Assembly: GCA_017528675.1 (NCBI GenBank) | Contig: JAFXOO010000136.1 | Span: forward strand, 1 to 17,326 | Direction: 5' to 3' | DNA from: Oscillospiraceae bacterium | GTDB lineage: Bacteria; Bacillota; Clostridia; Oscillospirales; Ruminococcaceae | DNA: 17,326 nucleotides | Part shown: piece after piece, positions 1 to 8,400 of the stretch | Layout of the letters: each line of letters begins with the position of its first letter | How positions within the stretch are numbered: position 1 is the stretch's first letter | The notes under the pieces: model-generated | Database searches by the model: none | What the model saw: only the letters and a program-made list of their open reading frames with translations | What the model was told of the DNA's origin: nothing | Position numbers and translations under genes: made by a program

Positions 1-587
1 GCATAGCGGCAGTCCTGTAAGGTATCGCCCCAGACTTCATAGCCGGTCTGCACGTCGCTCAGGTCGTTCTTGTCGAGGTCATATTGCTTTACAGTCTGTA
101 GATAGGGCGCAGGTGCGTCATAGTTACCAAGCTCAGCCGCAAGCGCCTGCTCATGGCGGATGACATCCCGGAAGGCGGTGCCCAGCACCTTGTCGGCCTT
201 GCCGTAGTTGAGGAAGCCGTCCCCTGTGGACTGGTAATCCGGCGGGTAGCTTTCCAGTACCTCATACTCTGACAGATAGAGCAGGTCTCCGACCTCGCCC
301 CGCTGCCCCTCCGGCAGATCCGTCCAGCGAAACAGCCAGCCCCGGTTGTCATAATTGGCGTTAAGGCGCACGGCGGTATAGGCGGTGGTGCCGTTCTCCT
401 CCGGGAAAATGCCGGTGATGAGGAAATTGGCCTTGCATCTGGGCTTAGTAATGGTGATCGTGCCGTTCTCTGCCGAAAAATCGGCAGTCGTGACAGATAA
501 CGGCTCTGCCGCAGCCGTCACCGGAAGTGCCGGCATGGCAGCGGTGAGCATGGTGATGCCTGTCAGAAATGCAATCGTTTTTTTCAT
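1..587 (-). CDS. Secreted protein of unknown function, C-terminus cut by window edge
   Basis: This minus-strand frame opens at 587 and runs off the left edge, giving 195 complete codons. The ATG is preceded by a strong AAAGGGGG Shine-Dalgarno about 8 nt upstream, which fixes the start. The N-terminus is a textbook Sec signal peptide: MKKT, then a hydrophobic stretch to about residue 22, with likely cleavage after the Ala run at 25-27. The mature part is polar and rich in Tyr, Asp and Gly (for example DNRGWLFRW near 80-88 and SYPPDYQSTGDG near 113-124). I recognise no family. It starts 48 nt after the stop of the membrane-anchored sensor gene, with no terminator between, so it is probably the third gene of the sigma-factor operon. 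Ruminococcal secreted proteins often end in a dockerin, but the C-terminus is outside the window, so cell-surface docking cannot be judged. Confidence 0.8.
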   Translation of the reverse strand, partial: MKKTIAFLTGITMLTAAMPALPVTAAAEPLSVTTADFSAENGTITITKPRCKANFLITGIFPEENGTTAYTAVRLNANYDNRGWLFRWTDLPEGQRGEVGDLLYLSEYEVLESYPPDYQSTGDGFLNYGKADKVLGTAFRDVIRHEQALAAELGNYDAPAPYLQTVKQYDLDKNDLSDVQTGYEVWGDTLQDCRY

Positions 588-635
588 AAGATAACCCCCT
601 TTGCAAATGATTGAATGGATTGGCTTAGAGTGTAC

Positions 636-1796
636 TTATATTTCAACCCGTTCCCCGTCGGGGTTCTGGCGCAGATGTTTCATGATGTACTCCATCGCAT
701 CCATATCCCCGAACCCGTCGGATCGCAGGGTGAAGGAATAGTACCCGTCGTCCCAGAGCAGCAGTTCGGGGTCGCTGTAGACAGCAATGGCCGGAATGTC
801 ATAGCCGCTCAGGATGACATAATCCTCCGTCTGCAAGTACACCGTAAAGCTCGTGCGGCGGTGCTGCCAGAGTCTGAAGCTGCGGCCGCCATATCTCACA
901 TCAAAGACCGGTTCCTCCTCCTCCAGTGAGAAATCATGGGAGGTGCTGCGGGTGATGGTGATATTGTCGTCCATGCTCTCATACCGCAGATAGCCCTCCG
1001 GGGACGGTGCCACGCCGTCCATCCACACCAGGCAGCTCAGATCCCAGGAGCCTGCATCGGGCTTGCTGATCCGGAAGCCGCTGTATTCGGTCGGGTAGAC
1101 AGGCGGCAGATCAACGGAAGGCGGATCGTTATCGGCAGGCGGTTCTGTCGGTACTTCCGTTTCAGGGTAGAAGGGTTCCGTGGCGTTCTCCGTCGGTAGT
1201 TCTGTCGGTACTTCCGTGGCAGGGTAGAGCGGTTCCGTGGCTCGCTCGCTCGGTGCATCCGTGGAGATGGTGCGCTCGGTCGGCTTCACGGGAGAAGTAC
1301 CGGGCTGCGGTGCTCTCGTCGGTTCCACAGACTCGGTCTGCGCAGATGCTCCGGTCGGCGGTTCAGTCGGGTCGGGTGCATTGGTCGGCGGTTCGGTCAG
1401 GTCGGGCGGTTCGGTGGGTGCATCGGTATCCGGCAGGATGAGTGCCTCCAGGCTCTCTGTTTCTGCAAAAGCGCCGGTGGATGCTTCATCCGTTGCCGCA
1501 ACCGAAGCGAACTGCGTGGGGTTCTCCGGCGGGATGGGCGTGATGCGCTGCTGCCTTGCCCAGATGCCGCCCGCAAGGCCGAGCGTGATGAGCAGACAGG
1601 CTGCCGCCATCATGCTGCGGAAGCCCGCACGGGACGTGATGCCGGGTGCAGCTTTGGGAGGCGCAGCCTCGCCCCGGTATCTGGCGAGGCTCCGGAGGTA
1701 AAGCGCCTCACTGTCGAACGGGGCAGCATTGTGGCTGGCGAGCTCCCGCTCCGTCACGGCATCCGGATGTGCTAACAGATCTTTCACAGATGGCAT
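636..1796 (-). CDS. Single-pass membrane protein with Thr/Pro/Glu stalk and ectodomain; probable anti-sigma factor/sensor
   Basis: The protein is 386 residues. I chose the ATG at 1796 because AAAGGAGGG lies just upstream; the frame stays open further 5' but without a ribosome site. Order of parts: a short cytoplasmic segment (1-60), one membrane helix (about 62-79, MMAAACLLITLGLAGGIWA), a low-complexity Thr/Pro/Glu stalk (about 88-237), and an ectodomain of about 150 residues (238-386) rich in Tyr, Trp and Asp. The gene starts 13 nt after the sigma-factor stop, so the two are almost certainly cotranscribed. That pairing is the usual arrangement of ECF sigma factors with membrane anti-sigma factors. 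The topology resembles the RsgI-type carbohydrate-sensing anti-sigma factors of cellulolytic Clostridia, but I see no recognisable RsgI N-terminal motif or known carbohydrate-binding module. The anti-sigma role is therefore inferred from position and topology. Confidence 0.8.
   Translation of the reverse strand: MPSVKDLLAHPDAVTERELASHNAAPFDSEALYLRSLARYRGEAAPPKAAPGITSRAGFRSMMAAACLLITLGLAGGIWARQQRITPIPPENPTQFASVAATDEASTGAFAETESLEALILPDTDAPTEPPDLTEPPTNAPDPTEPPTGASAQTESVEPTRAPQPGTSPVKPTERTISTDAPSERATEPLYPATEVPTELPTENATEPFYPETEVPTEPPADNDPPSVDLPPVYPTEYSGFRISKPDAGSWDLSCLVWMDGVAPSPEGYLRYESMDDNITITRSTSHDFSLEEEEPVFDVRYGGRSFRLWQHRRTSFTVYLQTEDYVILSGYDIPAIAVYSDPELLLWDDGYYSFTLRSDGFGDMDAMEYIMKHLRQNPDGERVEI
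1128..1241 (-). repeat. Two 57-bp in-frame direct repeats in the stalk coding sequence
   Basis: The stalk contains two consecutive 19-residue units (residues 186-204 and 205-223). Each begins ATEP and carries a TEVPTE core. The nucleotide repeats are imperfect but easily aligned. A shorter, more degenerate TEPPT-type repeat precedes them at roughly residues 127-150. The repeats sit outside the membrane in the predicted topology and would alter only spacer length if they varied. Confidence 0.75.
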
Positions 1797-1809
1797 TGCT
1801 GACCCTCCT

Positions 1810-2367
1810 TTACTCAAATGTAATGTCCTCGCCGTCCAGCCGCTTGCGCAGCTTTCGTATGGCACGGCTGAGGCGTGTGCGCACAGCGATGGGACTCAGA
1901 CCGACTCGTTCCCCGATTTCCCTGGCATTGCAGTCATAGTAAAACTTTGCGATCACGATAGAAGCATCCGGTTCCCCAAGCTCCCGGATACACGCAAGCA
2001 GGCGCTTCCGGAGCGCTGCGGCGTCGTGTTCCTGCTCGATATTCTCACCGGAAGGCATCGTCTGCCAGGGAGCCTCGTCCTCGGTGGGCACTTCCTTACG
2101 GGCAGACAGTCTGCGGTACATATCAATTCCCTTGCGCACGGAAAGTGTGCGGATATATCCTTCCATCTTACTGCTTTCAATGTGTTCGTAATTGCGGAAC
2201 ACCTCCGCAAAGACATCACTCACGGCCTCCTCCGCATCCTCATGGGTACCTACATGACGGATGCGGTTCCAGACAATGGTGTAAACATAGCTGCTATACC
2301 TGGTAAAAAGCGTTCTGAATTGCTCATCCTGTGATTCTGTATCATACAGCTCACGGTCTGGCTTCAT
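1810..2367 (-). CDS. RNA polymerase sigma factor, sigma-70 family, ECF type
   Basis: The protein is 185 residues, a normal length for ECF sigma factors. Region 2 spans about residues 16-88, with EDAEEAVSDVFAEVFRNY matching the region 2.2 core-binding helix and YIRTLSVRKGIDMYRR matching the region 2.4 recognition helix. Region 4 spans about 119-176 and ends in the helix-turn-helix REIGERVGLSPIAVRTRLSRA. A short acidic linker (91-115) replaces region 3, as expected for this class. The ATG at 2367 has an AGGTG ribosome site. The gene heads an operon with the membrane protein 13 nt downstream. A good promoter lies about 45 nt upstream, and its -35 region overlaps an AAC-containing element like those of ECF promoters, so autoregulation is possible. 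The exact ECF group cannot be assigned by eye. Confidence 0.93.
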   Translation of the reverse strand: MKPDRELYDTESQDEQFRTLFTRYSSYVYTIVWNRIRHVGTHEDAEEAVSDVFAEVFRNYEHIESSKMEGYIRTLSVRKGIDMYRRLSARKEVPTEDEAPWQTMPSGENIEQEHDAAALRKRLLACIRELGEPDASIVIAKFYYDCNAREIGERVGLSPIAVRTRLSRAIRKLRKRLDGEDITFE

Positions 2368-2411
2368 GGCTTCACCTGCTTTTCAATCAAAATTTGCGCA
2401 ATTTATGATTT

Positions 2412-2449
2412 CATATATAGTAATCGGATCCCGCTGTCAAAACGTTACA
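2412..2449 (-). promoter_or_regulatory. Promoter P1 of the sigma-factor operon, with overlapping ECF-like -35
   Basis: On the minus strand, TTGACA (2435-2440) lies 17 nt from TATATG (2412-2417), a good housekeeping promoter whose RNA would start about 35-40 nt before the sigma-factor ATG. Just upstream and overlapping is TGTAAC followed by GTTTT (TGTAAC at 2444-2449). That resembles the AAC-type -35 used by many ECF sigma factors, with CGAT 17 nt further on. The region could therefore serve both the housekeeping and the encoded sigma factor. The second use is inference. Confidence 0.6.
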
Positions 2450-2487
2450 GGTTTTACAAAAAAAGTTTATGACAGACTTCCGCTTTT

Positions 2488-2516
2488 ATTATATCGCTAT
2501 CCGGATTCCATAGCGA
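2488..2516 (-). promoter_or_regulatory. Possible second promoter P2: consensus -10 abutting a 7-bp inverted repeat
   Basis: On the minus strand a perfect TATAAT (2488-2493) directly follows a perfect inverted repeat, TCGCTAT (2494-2500) and ATAGCGA (2510-2516), separated by 9 nt. No good -35 hexamer is present at 17 nt, and the inverted repeat occupies that position. This is the layout of a promoter governed by a DNA-binding protein. It would give a leader of about 110 nt for the sigma factor. The repeat is also 63 nt upstream of the -35 of the divergent phosphorylase promoter, so it could act on both. Confidence 0.35.
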
Positions 2517-2563
2517 CCTGTTCTCCGGAATATTTACAAAAAGTTCACAAATGAAATAGAGCA

Positions 2564-2608
2564 GTTTTGACAAAACCACTTGCAAAAAGCGGGATTCTAT
2601 GCTACAAT
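2564..2608 (+). promoter_or_regulatory. Promoter of the GH94 phosphorylase with adjacent palindrome
   Basis: TTGCAA (2580-2585) and TACAAT (2603-2608) are separated by exactly 17 nt, so transcription should start near 2615. Immediately upstream of the -35 is the palindrome GTTTTGACAAAAC (2564-2576: 5-bp arms, 3-nt centre), well placed for an operator. I see no catabolite-responsive element of the usual CcpA form. Confidence 0.75.
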
Positions 2609-2614
2609 GATAAT

Positions 2615-2824
2615 AAGGCTGTAATGCAGGATTTTGCTGCACAGCAGCCTCCATCCAGGTTTCCTCTCTCCGGACTGCACTGACCGCTGCGGCGGGCTGC
2701 ATCCGGAACTGCAATGGTTCGTGCAGAACCGCTGCACAGAACGCCGTTTGTACAGCAAACGCCTTTCCCCGCAGCACCGGCTTGCGTTTCGGGGAACAAT
2801 AGTATGAAAAGGAGAATCACAGTC
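2615..2824 (+). promoter_or_regulatory. Long structured 5' leader of the phosphorylase mRNA
   Basis: About 210 nt separate the predicted transcription start from the ATG at 2825, far longer than the other leaders here. Visible stem-loops include AGGCTG/CAGCCT (2616-2621 with 2645-2650), which competes with GCTGC/GCAGC (2636-2640 with 2644-2648). Others are GGTTC/GAACC (2716-2720 with 2726-2730), CGTTTG/CAAACG (2745-2750 with 2756-2761), and TTCCCCG/CGGGGAA (2765-2771 with 2790-2796), the last ending 11 nt before the ribosome site. I do not recognise a riboswitch class and see no terminator with a U-tract inside it. The phosphorylase frame stays open back to 2714, but codons upstream of 2825 lack a family match. 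Confidence 0.45.
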
Positions 2825-5239
2825 ATGCAGTACGGTTACTTCGACCTTGCAAACAAGGAATATGTCATCACCCGCCCGGACACCCCGGCACCCTGGGTCA
2901 ATTACCTCGGCTCCCCGGAGTATGGTGCGATTATTTCCAATAACGCTGCCGGCTACAGCTTTGTACAGTCCGGCGCAAACGGCAGACATGTCCGTTTCCG
3001 CTTTAATACCATGATGGCGCTTCCGGGCAGATATATCTACCTGCGGGATGCCGAAAACGGCGATTACTGGTCGGCAACCTGGCAGCCCGTCGGCAAGCCC
3101 CTTGACCAGTATAAGAGCGAATGCCGCCATGGCACTGCTTATTCCGTTATGACAAGCGATTATGCAAAGATCGCCACGGAGACCACCTATTATGTCCCGG
3201 ACGGCCAGACCTATGAGGTATGGCGTATCAGAGTCACCAACAACGACACCAAGGCCAGAAAGCTCTCTGCCTTCGGCTTCATTGAGTTCACCAACGACAA
3301 TAATTATGAGCAGGATCAGGTAAACCTGCAATATACGCTCTTTATCACCCGCACAGAGCGCAAGGGCAACAAGATTCTCCAGCACATCAACGAGAACTCC
3401 GGCAAGTGGGCGGACGGCTCCAACCACCGTGAACGCTTCTTCGGCGTGGCAGGCGCTCCGGTTGCGGACGGCTGCGGCAGTCTGGACAGCTTCATCGGCC
3501 CGTACCGCACCTACTCCAACCCGATCATGGTCGAGCAGGGCAAGTGCGATGATTCCATGAACTTCAACGCCAATGCCTGCGGTGCACTGCGCTGCGAGCT
3601 GGAGCTGGCACCGGGTGAAACGAAAGAGCTGATCTATCTGCTCGGTCAGAAGAACGATGCGGAATCTGCGGAGATTCTTGCACGCTATGAGAAGCCCGGC
3701 GTGGTAGACGAGGAACTCGCTGCCCTCAAGGCTTACTGGCACGGCAAGCTCGGCCATTTCGAGGTCGAGACTCCCTCTCCGGAATTCAACAACATGGTGA
3801 ACGTGTGGAACGCCTACCAGTGCTTCATCACCTTCATCTGGTCGAGAGCAGCATCCTTTATCTACTGCGGACTGCGCAATGGCTACGGCTATCGTGACAC
3901 CGTGCAGGATATCCAGGGTATCATCCACCTCGATCCGGAAATGGCGGGCGAAAAGATCCGCTTCATGCTCTCTGCACAGGTATCGAACGGCGGCGGTCTG
4001 CCGCTTGTGAAGTTCAATCACAATGCCGGCCACGAGACCTGCCCGGATGAGAACGACGAGAACAGTGTTTATGCCAAGGAGACAGGCCATCCGTCCTACC
4101 GTGCGGATGATGCGCTCTGGCTGTTCCCGACAATCGTCAAGTACATCGGTGAATCCGGCAACAAGGGCTTCCTCGATGAGGTCATCACCTATGCTGAGGA
4201 AGGCGGCGGTGAGGCAACCGTTTATGAGCACCTGAAGAAGGCCATCGAATTCTCCCTGAACCGCATGGGCGACCACAACATGCCGGCAGGTCTGCACGCA
4301 GACTGGAACGACTGCCTGCGCCTTGGCAAAAAGGGCGAATCCACCTTCGTGGCATTCCAGCTCTACTACGCCATGAGTGTCATCCGTGACATGGCAAAGG
4401 AAAAGAACGATACGGATTATATTGCCTTCATCGACGATGCGCAGAAAAAACTCGGCGCTTCTCTGGAGAAGTGCTGGGATGAGGACAGATTCATCCGTGG
4501 CATCCGTGAGGACGGCGTGATTGTCGGTGCCAAAAAGGATCCCGAAGCCAATATGTGGCTCAACCCGCAGAGCTGGTCGGTCATCTCGAAGTTTGCATCC
4601 CCTGCACAGGCTGATGCGGCAATGGAGAGCGTTCACAGCATCCTGAACACGCCCTACGGCGCCAAGCTGCTGGAGCCGCCGTATAAGGAGCACTACTTTG
4701 ACGGCGCACTGATGCACATTTTCAATGCAGATACCAAGGAGAACGGCGGTATCTTCTCGCAGTCCCAGGGCTGGCTGATCCTGGCAGAGGGTCTGCTCGG
4801 ACACGGTGACCGTGCGTTTGAATACTTCATGGAATCCGCCCCGGCATCGTTCAATGACAAGGCAGAAATCCGCATCATGGAGCCGTATGTACACGGTCAG
4901 TTCACCGAGTCCAAAGCTTCTCCGTTCGCCGGCAGGTCGCATGTTCACTGGCTGACCGGCACAGCCTCCACCGTCATGGTCGGCTGTACCGAGGGTATCT
5001 GCGGCATCCGTCCGGATGCAGACGGCATTACCATCAGCCCGTCCATTCCGGCCGCATGGGATGGCTTCCGGATGAAGAAGATGTTCCGTGGCAAGCTGCT
5101 GCGGATTGATGTGCAGAATCCGGCACATGTCCAGAGCGGCGTGAAGTCCGTGACCGTCAACGGCAAGGCAATTGAGGGTGCCTATATCAAGGTCTCCGAC
5201 CTCGCAGACACCAACGAAATCGTCGTCACACTGGGCTGA
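2825..5239 (+). CDS. GH94 phosphorylase, probably cellobiose phosphorylase
   Basis: The protein is 804 residues, the usual size for GH94 disaccharide phosphorylases. Cellobiose phosphorylase (EC 2.4.1.20) splits cellobiose with phosphate in the cytoplasm to alpha-glucose 1-phosphate and glucose, saving ATP. The N-terminus, GYFDLANKEYVITRPDTPAPW at residues 4-24, is a family hallmark and begins right after the ATG at 2825. A GGAG ribosome site lies about 10 nt upstream, so the longer open frame is not used. The motif ADWNDC (492-497) holds the general acid, most likely D496 by comparison with Asp490 of the Cellvibrio gilvus enzyme. Typical motifs also appear at WSRAAS/YGYRDTVQD (barrel) and HWLTGTAS (C-terminal part). 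There is no signal peptide. Several segments also resemble N,N'-diacetylchitobiose phosphorylase, so substrate is not certain. It is a single-gene unit with its own promoter and terminator. Confidence 0.9.
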   Translation: MQYGYFDLANKEYVITRPDTPAPWVNYLGSPEYGAIISNNAAGYSFVQSGANGRHVRFRFNTMMALPGRYIYLRDAENGDYWSATWQPVGKPLDQYKSECRHGTAYSVMTSDYAKIATETTYYVPDGQTYEVWRIRVTNNDTKARKLSAFGFIEFTNDNNYEQDQVNLQYTLFITRTERKGNKILQHINENSGKWADGSNHRERFFGVAGAPVADGCGSLDSFIGPYRTYSNPIMVEQGKCDDSMNFNANACGALRCELELAPGETKELIYLLGQKNDAESAEILARYEKPGVVDEELAALKAYWHGKLGHFEVETPSPEFNNMVNVWNAYQCFITFIWSRAASFIYCGLRNGYGYRDTVQDIQGIIHLDPEMAGEKIRFMLSAQVSNGGGLPLVKFNHNAGHETCPDENDENSVYAKETGHPSYRADDALWLFPTIVKYIGESGNKGFLDEVITYAEEGGGEATVYEHLKKAIEFSLNRMGDHNMPAGLHADWNDCLRLGKKGESTFVAFQLYYAMSVIRDMAKEKNDTDYIAFIDDAQKKLGASLEKCWDEDRFIRGIREDGVIVGAKKDPEANMWLNPQSWSVISKFASPAQADAAMESVHSILNTPYGAKLLEPPYKEHYFDGALMHIFNADTKENGGIFSQSQGWLILAEGLLGHGDRAFEYFMESAPASFNDKAEIRIMEPYVHGQFTESKASPFAGRSHVHWLTGTASTVMVGCTEGICGIRPDADGITISPSIPAAWDGFRMKKMFRGKLLRIDVQNPAHVQSGVKSVTVNGKAIEGAYIKVSDLADTNEIVVTLG

Positions 5240-5252
5240 GGCACAGTTCCGG

Positions 5253-5288
5253 CATCCCCCTGCTTTACCGGGCAGGGGGATGTTTTTT
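5253..5288 (+). terminator. Intrinsic terminator of the phosphorylase gene
   Basis: An 11-bp perfect stem (CATCCCCCTGC, 5253-5263, with GCAGGGGGATG, 5272-5282) has an 8-nt loop and is followed by six T. It lies 13 nt after the stop codon and separates the phosphorylase from the LRR gene. Confidence 0.95.
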
Positions 5289-5302
5289 ATCTTTCCCACA
5301 AG

Positions 5303-5362
5303 TTCACACCCTGCACCTTGTGAAAACTGTCAATTGTTATTCTCTGCCAAAAATGCTATACT
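5303..5362 (+). promoter_or_regulatory. Promoter of the LRR/dockerin gene with upstream inverted repeat
   Basis: TTGTTA (5334-5339) and TATACT (5357-5362) are spaced by 17 nt, giving a short leader of about 38 nt before the ATG at 5407. Upstream is a perfect interrupted inverted repeat, TTCACA (5303-5308) and TGTGAA (5319-5324) with a 10-nt centre, ending 9 nt before the -35. It is a plausible operator. The left arm extends to the 9-mer AAGTTCACA, which also occurs upstream of the phosphorylase promoter at 2541-2549. Confidence 0.65.
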
Positions 5363-5406
5363 TATATTAGATGCACTTAGTATTTCTGCACAAGGGGGTT
5401 GTTTCA

Positions 5407-8400
5407 ATGATCAGAAAAAAACGCGGACGGGTCACGGCACTGGCGCTTACCGCTGCTATGGCAATGACACTGCCAGCCGGTCTGCTTGCAGATGCCGCCG
5501 GGGAGTCAGCACCCGGCAGCATCCTTGCACAAGATGACCCGGAGCCTGCTGAGGATGTGCCGGAGGTCGTCACCGGTTCCGCCGGTTCAGACCTGACCTT
5601 TACACTCAATACCAGAACCGGCCTTCTCACAGTTTCCGGTACCGGCAGCATGGTCTATACCGGCGGTTATTACAGCGAAATGCCGTTCTATGCCTACCGG
5701 GACTATATCAGGACTGCCGTTTTTGAAGAAGGCGTTACCTCGATCGGAGATTATGCCTTTCTCAAGTGTGCCAACCTGACTTCCGTCACAATTCCGGACA
5801 CTGTGACCACGATCAGCACTGCCGCATTCAAAGAGTGCACCTCGCTCCGGACGCTCGTCATTCCGGATACCGTCACAAAGCTCGGCACATCGCTGTTCAA
5901 TGGCTGCACCTCCCTGACGTCCGTTACCCTTCCGGAGGGGCTCACCGAGCTACCGGGGGGCGCCAGTACCTACGGCTTCTTTGAAAACTGCACCTCGCTG
6001 ACATCCTTCACCATTCCCGCCGGCATCACCCGCATCGGCAACAGAGCCTTCAGCGGATGCACGGCGCTTTCCGCCATCCGGATTCCGGACACGGTGACAA
6101 GCATCGGCAACCAGGCATTCCAGGGATGCGAGGCACTGGAATCCGTTTCGCTTCCCGGCTCTGTCACCTCACTTGGCAGCGGCTGCTTCCAGAGCTGCCT
6201 GAAGCTTCAGTCTGTGACACTTCCGGCAGGACTGGACAGGATTTCCGCCTCTCTGTTCTCCGGCTGCGGGGCGCTTCGCAGCATCACGCTGCCCGAAACC
6301 GTGACTGTCATTGAAGAAAACGCCTTTGCGGAATGTACGTCACTGACCGGCATGCAGTTCCCGGACGGCATTGTCTCCATCGGAAGCAGCGCCTTCCAGA
6401 ACTGCACATCCCTCAGAACCCTGCGCTTCCCGGAGGGGTTCGACAACATCGGCTCCCTTGCGTTTGACGGAACCGCCTTTCTTGCAGAGCAAGACGACCC
6501 CTTCGTCCTGCTCAACGGCACAGTCCTTTACAAATACCAGGGTCTGGACACCAGCGTGACCGTCCCCGACGGCGTCACCTCCATTGCAGACGGTGCCTTT
6601 TCCTCGGTCAGCGACCTGACCGCTGTCACGATTCCGAAGGGCGTCACCCGCATCGGCGCCGCCTTCCGGGGCTGCACCTCCCTGAAAAGCGTCACACTCC
6701 CGAACACCTTGCAGGAGCTCGGTGATGAAGCCTTCAGAGGATGCTCAAAACTTGAAAGCATCCTGCTGCCGTCAAGTCTGACAACCATCGGTGACAGGGC
6801 ATTCTTTCAGTGCACGAGCCTGGGAATTGTCGATCTCTCCTATCAGAACAGCCTGACCCGGGTCGGCGGCAACGCCTTCAGCGGCACCCCCTACACGGCG
6901 GGGAAAACCGGTATGATTATTATTGGTCAGGCGTTGTACCAGTATATCGGCAACGAGGCAGACCCGAAAATCCCGAACGACATTGTTTCCATTTCTCCGG
7001 GGGCATTTGCCGGCAATCTGTCCATCGAGGAACTGCACCTGCCGGCATCCGTCAGGAGCATCGGCAAGCAGGCATTCATCGGCTGCCAGAACCTGAGCAG
7101 CGTGAATCTGCCGGACACTGTCACCGAAATCGGAACGCAGGCCTTCGGCTATTATTACTCAGACGGCAAATCCGGTGATATCTTAGCCTACCCGTTCACA
7201 TTCTACGGACACAGCGGCAGTGTCTCTGAAGCCTATGTCCAGGACTCGGCATCCAGCTCCATTTCCTTTGTGAACATAGACAATCTGCAAGGCGACTGCA
7301 ACGAGGATATCTTCTGGACTGTGAGCATTGAAACAGGCACGCTGACCATCTCCGGTACGGGCAAAATGCCTGAATATTCCAATCCCTACGGTGAAAACCA
7401 GGCTCCCTATTTACAGTATCAGAACATCATCACCTCTGTAGAGATAGATGAGGGCATTACCTCGGTCGGGTCATATGCCTTCTATAACCTGAAACATCTC
7501 AGAAGTGTCAGCCTGCCCGATGGTCTGACCTCGATCGGGGCGTATGCATTCGCCGGCTGCACCAGTCTTTCCGAAATCGCATTCCCGGACACCGTCAGGT
7601 CATTCGGGAACAGTGTCTTTGCCAGGAATATGGCGCTGACATCCGTTACACTCCCCGCCGGGATGACCAACTTCAACCCAAGAGCCTTCAGCGAATCCGG
7701 CATCACCCAATTCCTGATAGATGACGAAAACCAGTATTTCCAGAGCAAAGGCGGCGTACTCTACAGCAAGAATCTCACCAGGCTCGTTGCCTATCCGCAG
7801 GGCAAAGCAGACCATTCCTTCACCATCCCGGATACCGTCACCGCTGTCGGGGATTACGCCTTCTACAGGCAGCAATACTTGACCTCTGTCACATTCCCTG
7901 CAAGTGTCACCTCTGCCGGCGGCGGCATACTGTATGACATGCCTTCGCTTGAACGTCTGGTCTTTCTGGGCGATGTACCGGAAAGCCGCTCCCTGAGCAA
8001 CGACCTTCCAAAGGAGAATATCACCTATTACTGCTATTTCGACAAGGCAGGATGGGAGCCGCTCAGAAGCTCCATGACATCGGTAACCTGGGTGGATCTT
8101 GCCGGATACGGCGATTCCGATACGCTCACCGTTGAGGCCGATCATACCACACTGAAGCCCGGTGAAGCATTGCAGCTTTCCGCCCGGCTCAATCCGGTCT
8201 ATGCCTCTGAGTTTGTGTGGAGCTCCGATGCCCCCGGCACTGCCCATGTCTTTTCAGACGGACGGGTGCTTGCCCTGAATCCCGGCACGGTCACCGTGAC
8301 AGCCGCAAGCCCGGACGGCCAATACCAGGGCTCCGTCACATTGAGAATCACCGGCAGCCCCTACGAAATTCCACAGCATGAGCTGCACGAACTGAGCGGA

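Noticed and set aside
2714..2824. Longer N-terminus for the GH94 protein
   Set aside because: The family N-terminus begins at MQYGYFD (2825) with its own ribosome site; upstream codons look like leader RNA.
2597..5299. 900-codon open frame antisense to the GH94 gene
   Set aside because: It mirrors the codon bias of the phosphorylase, has no ribosome site or family match, and covers the phosphorylase promoter and terminator.
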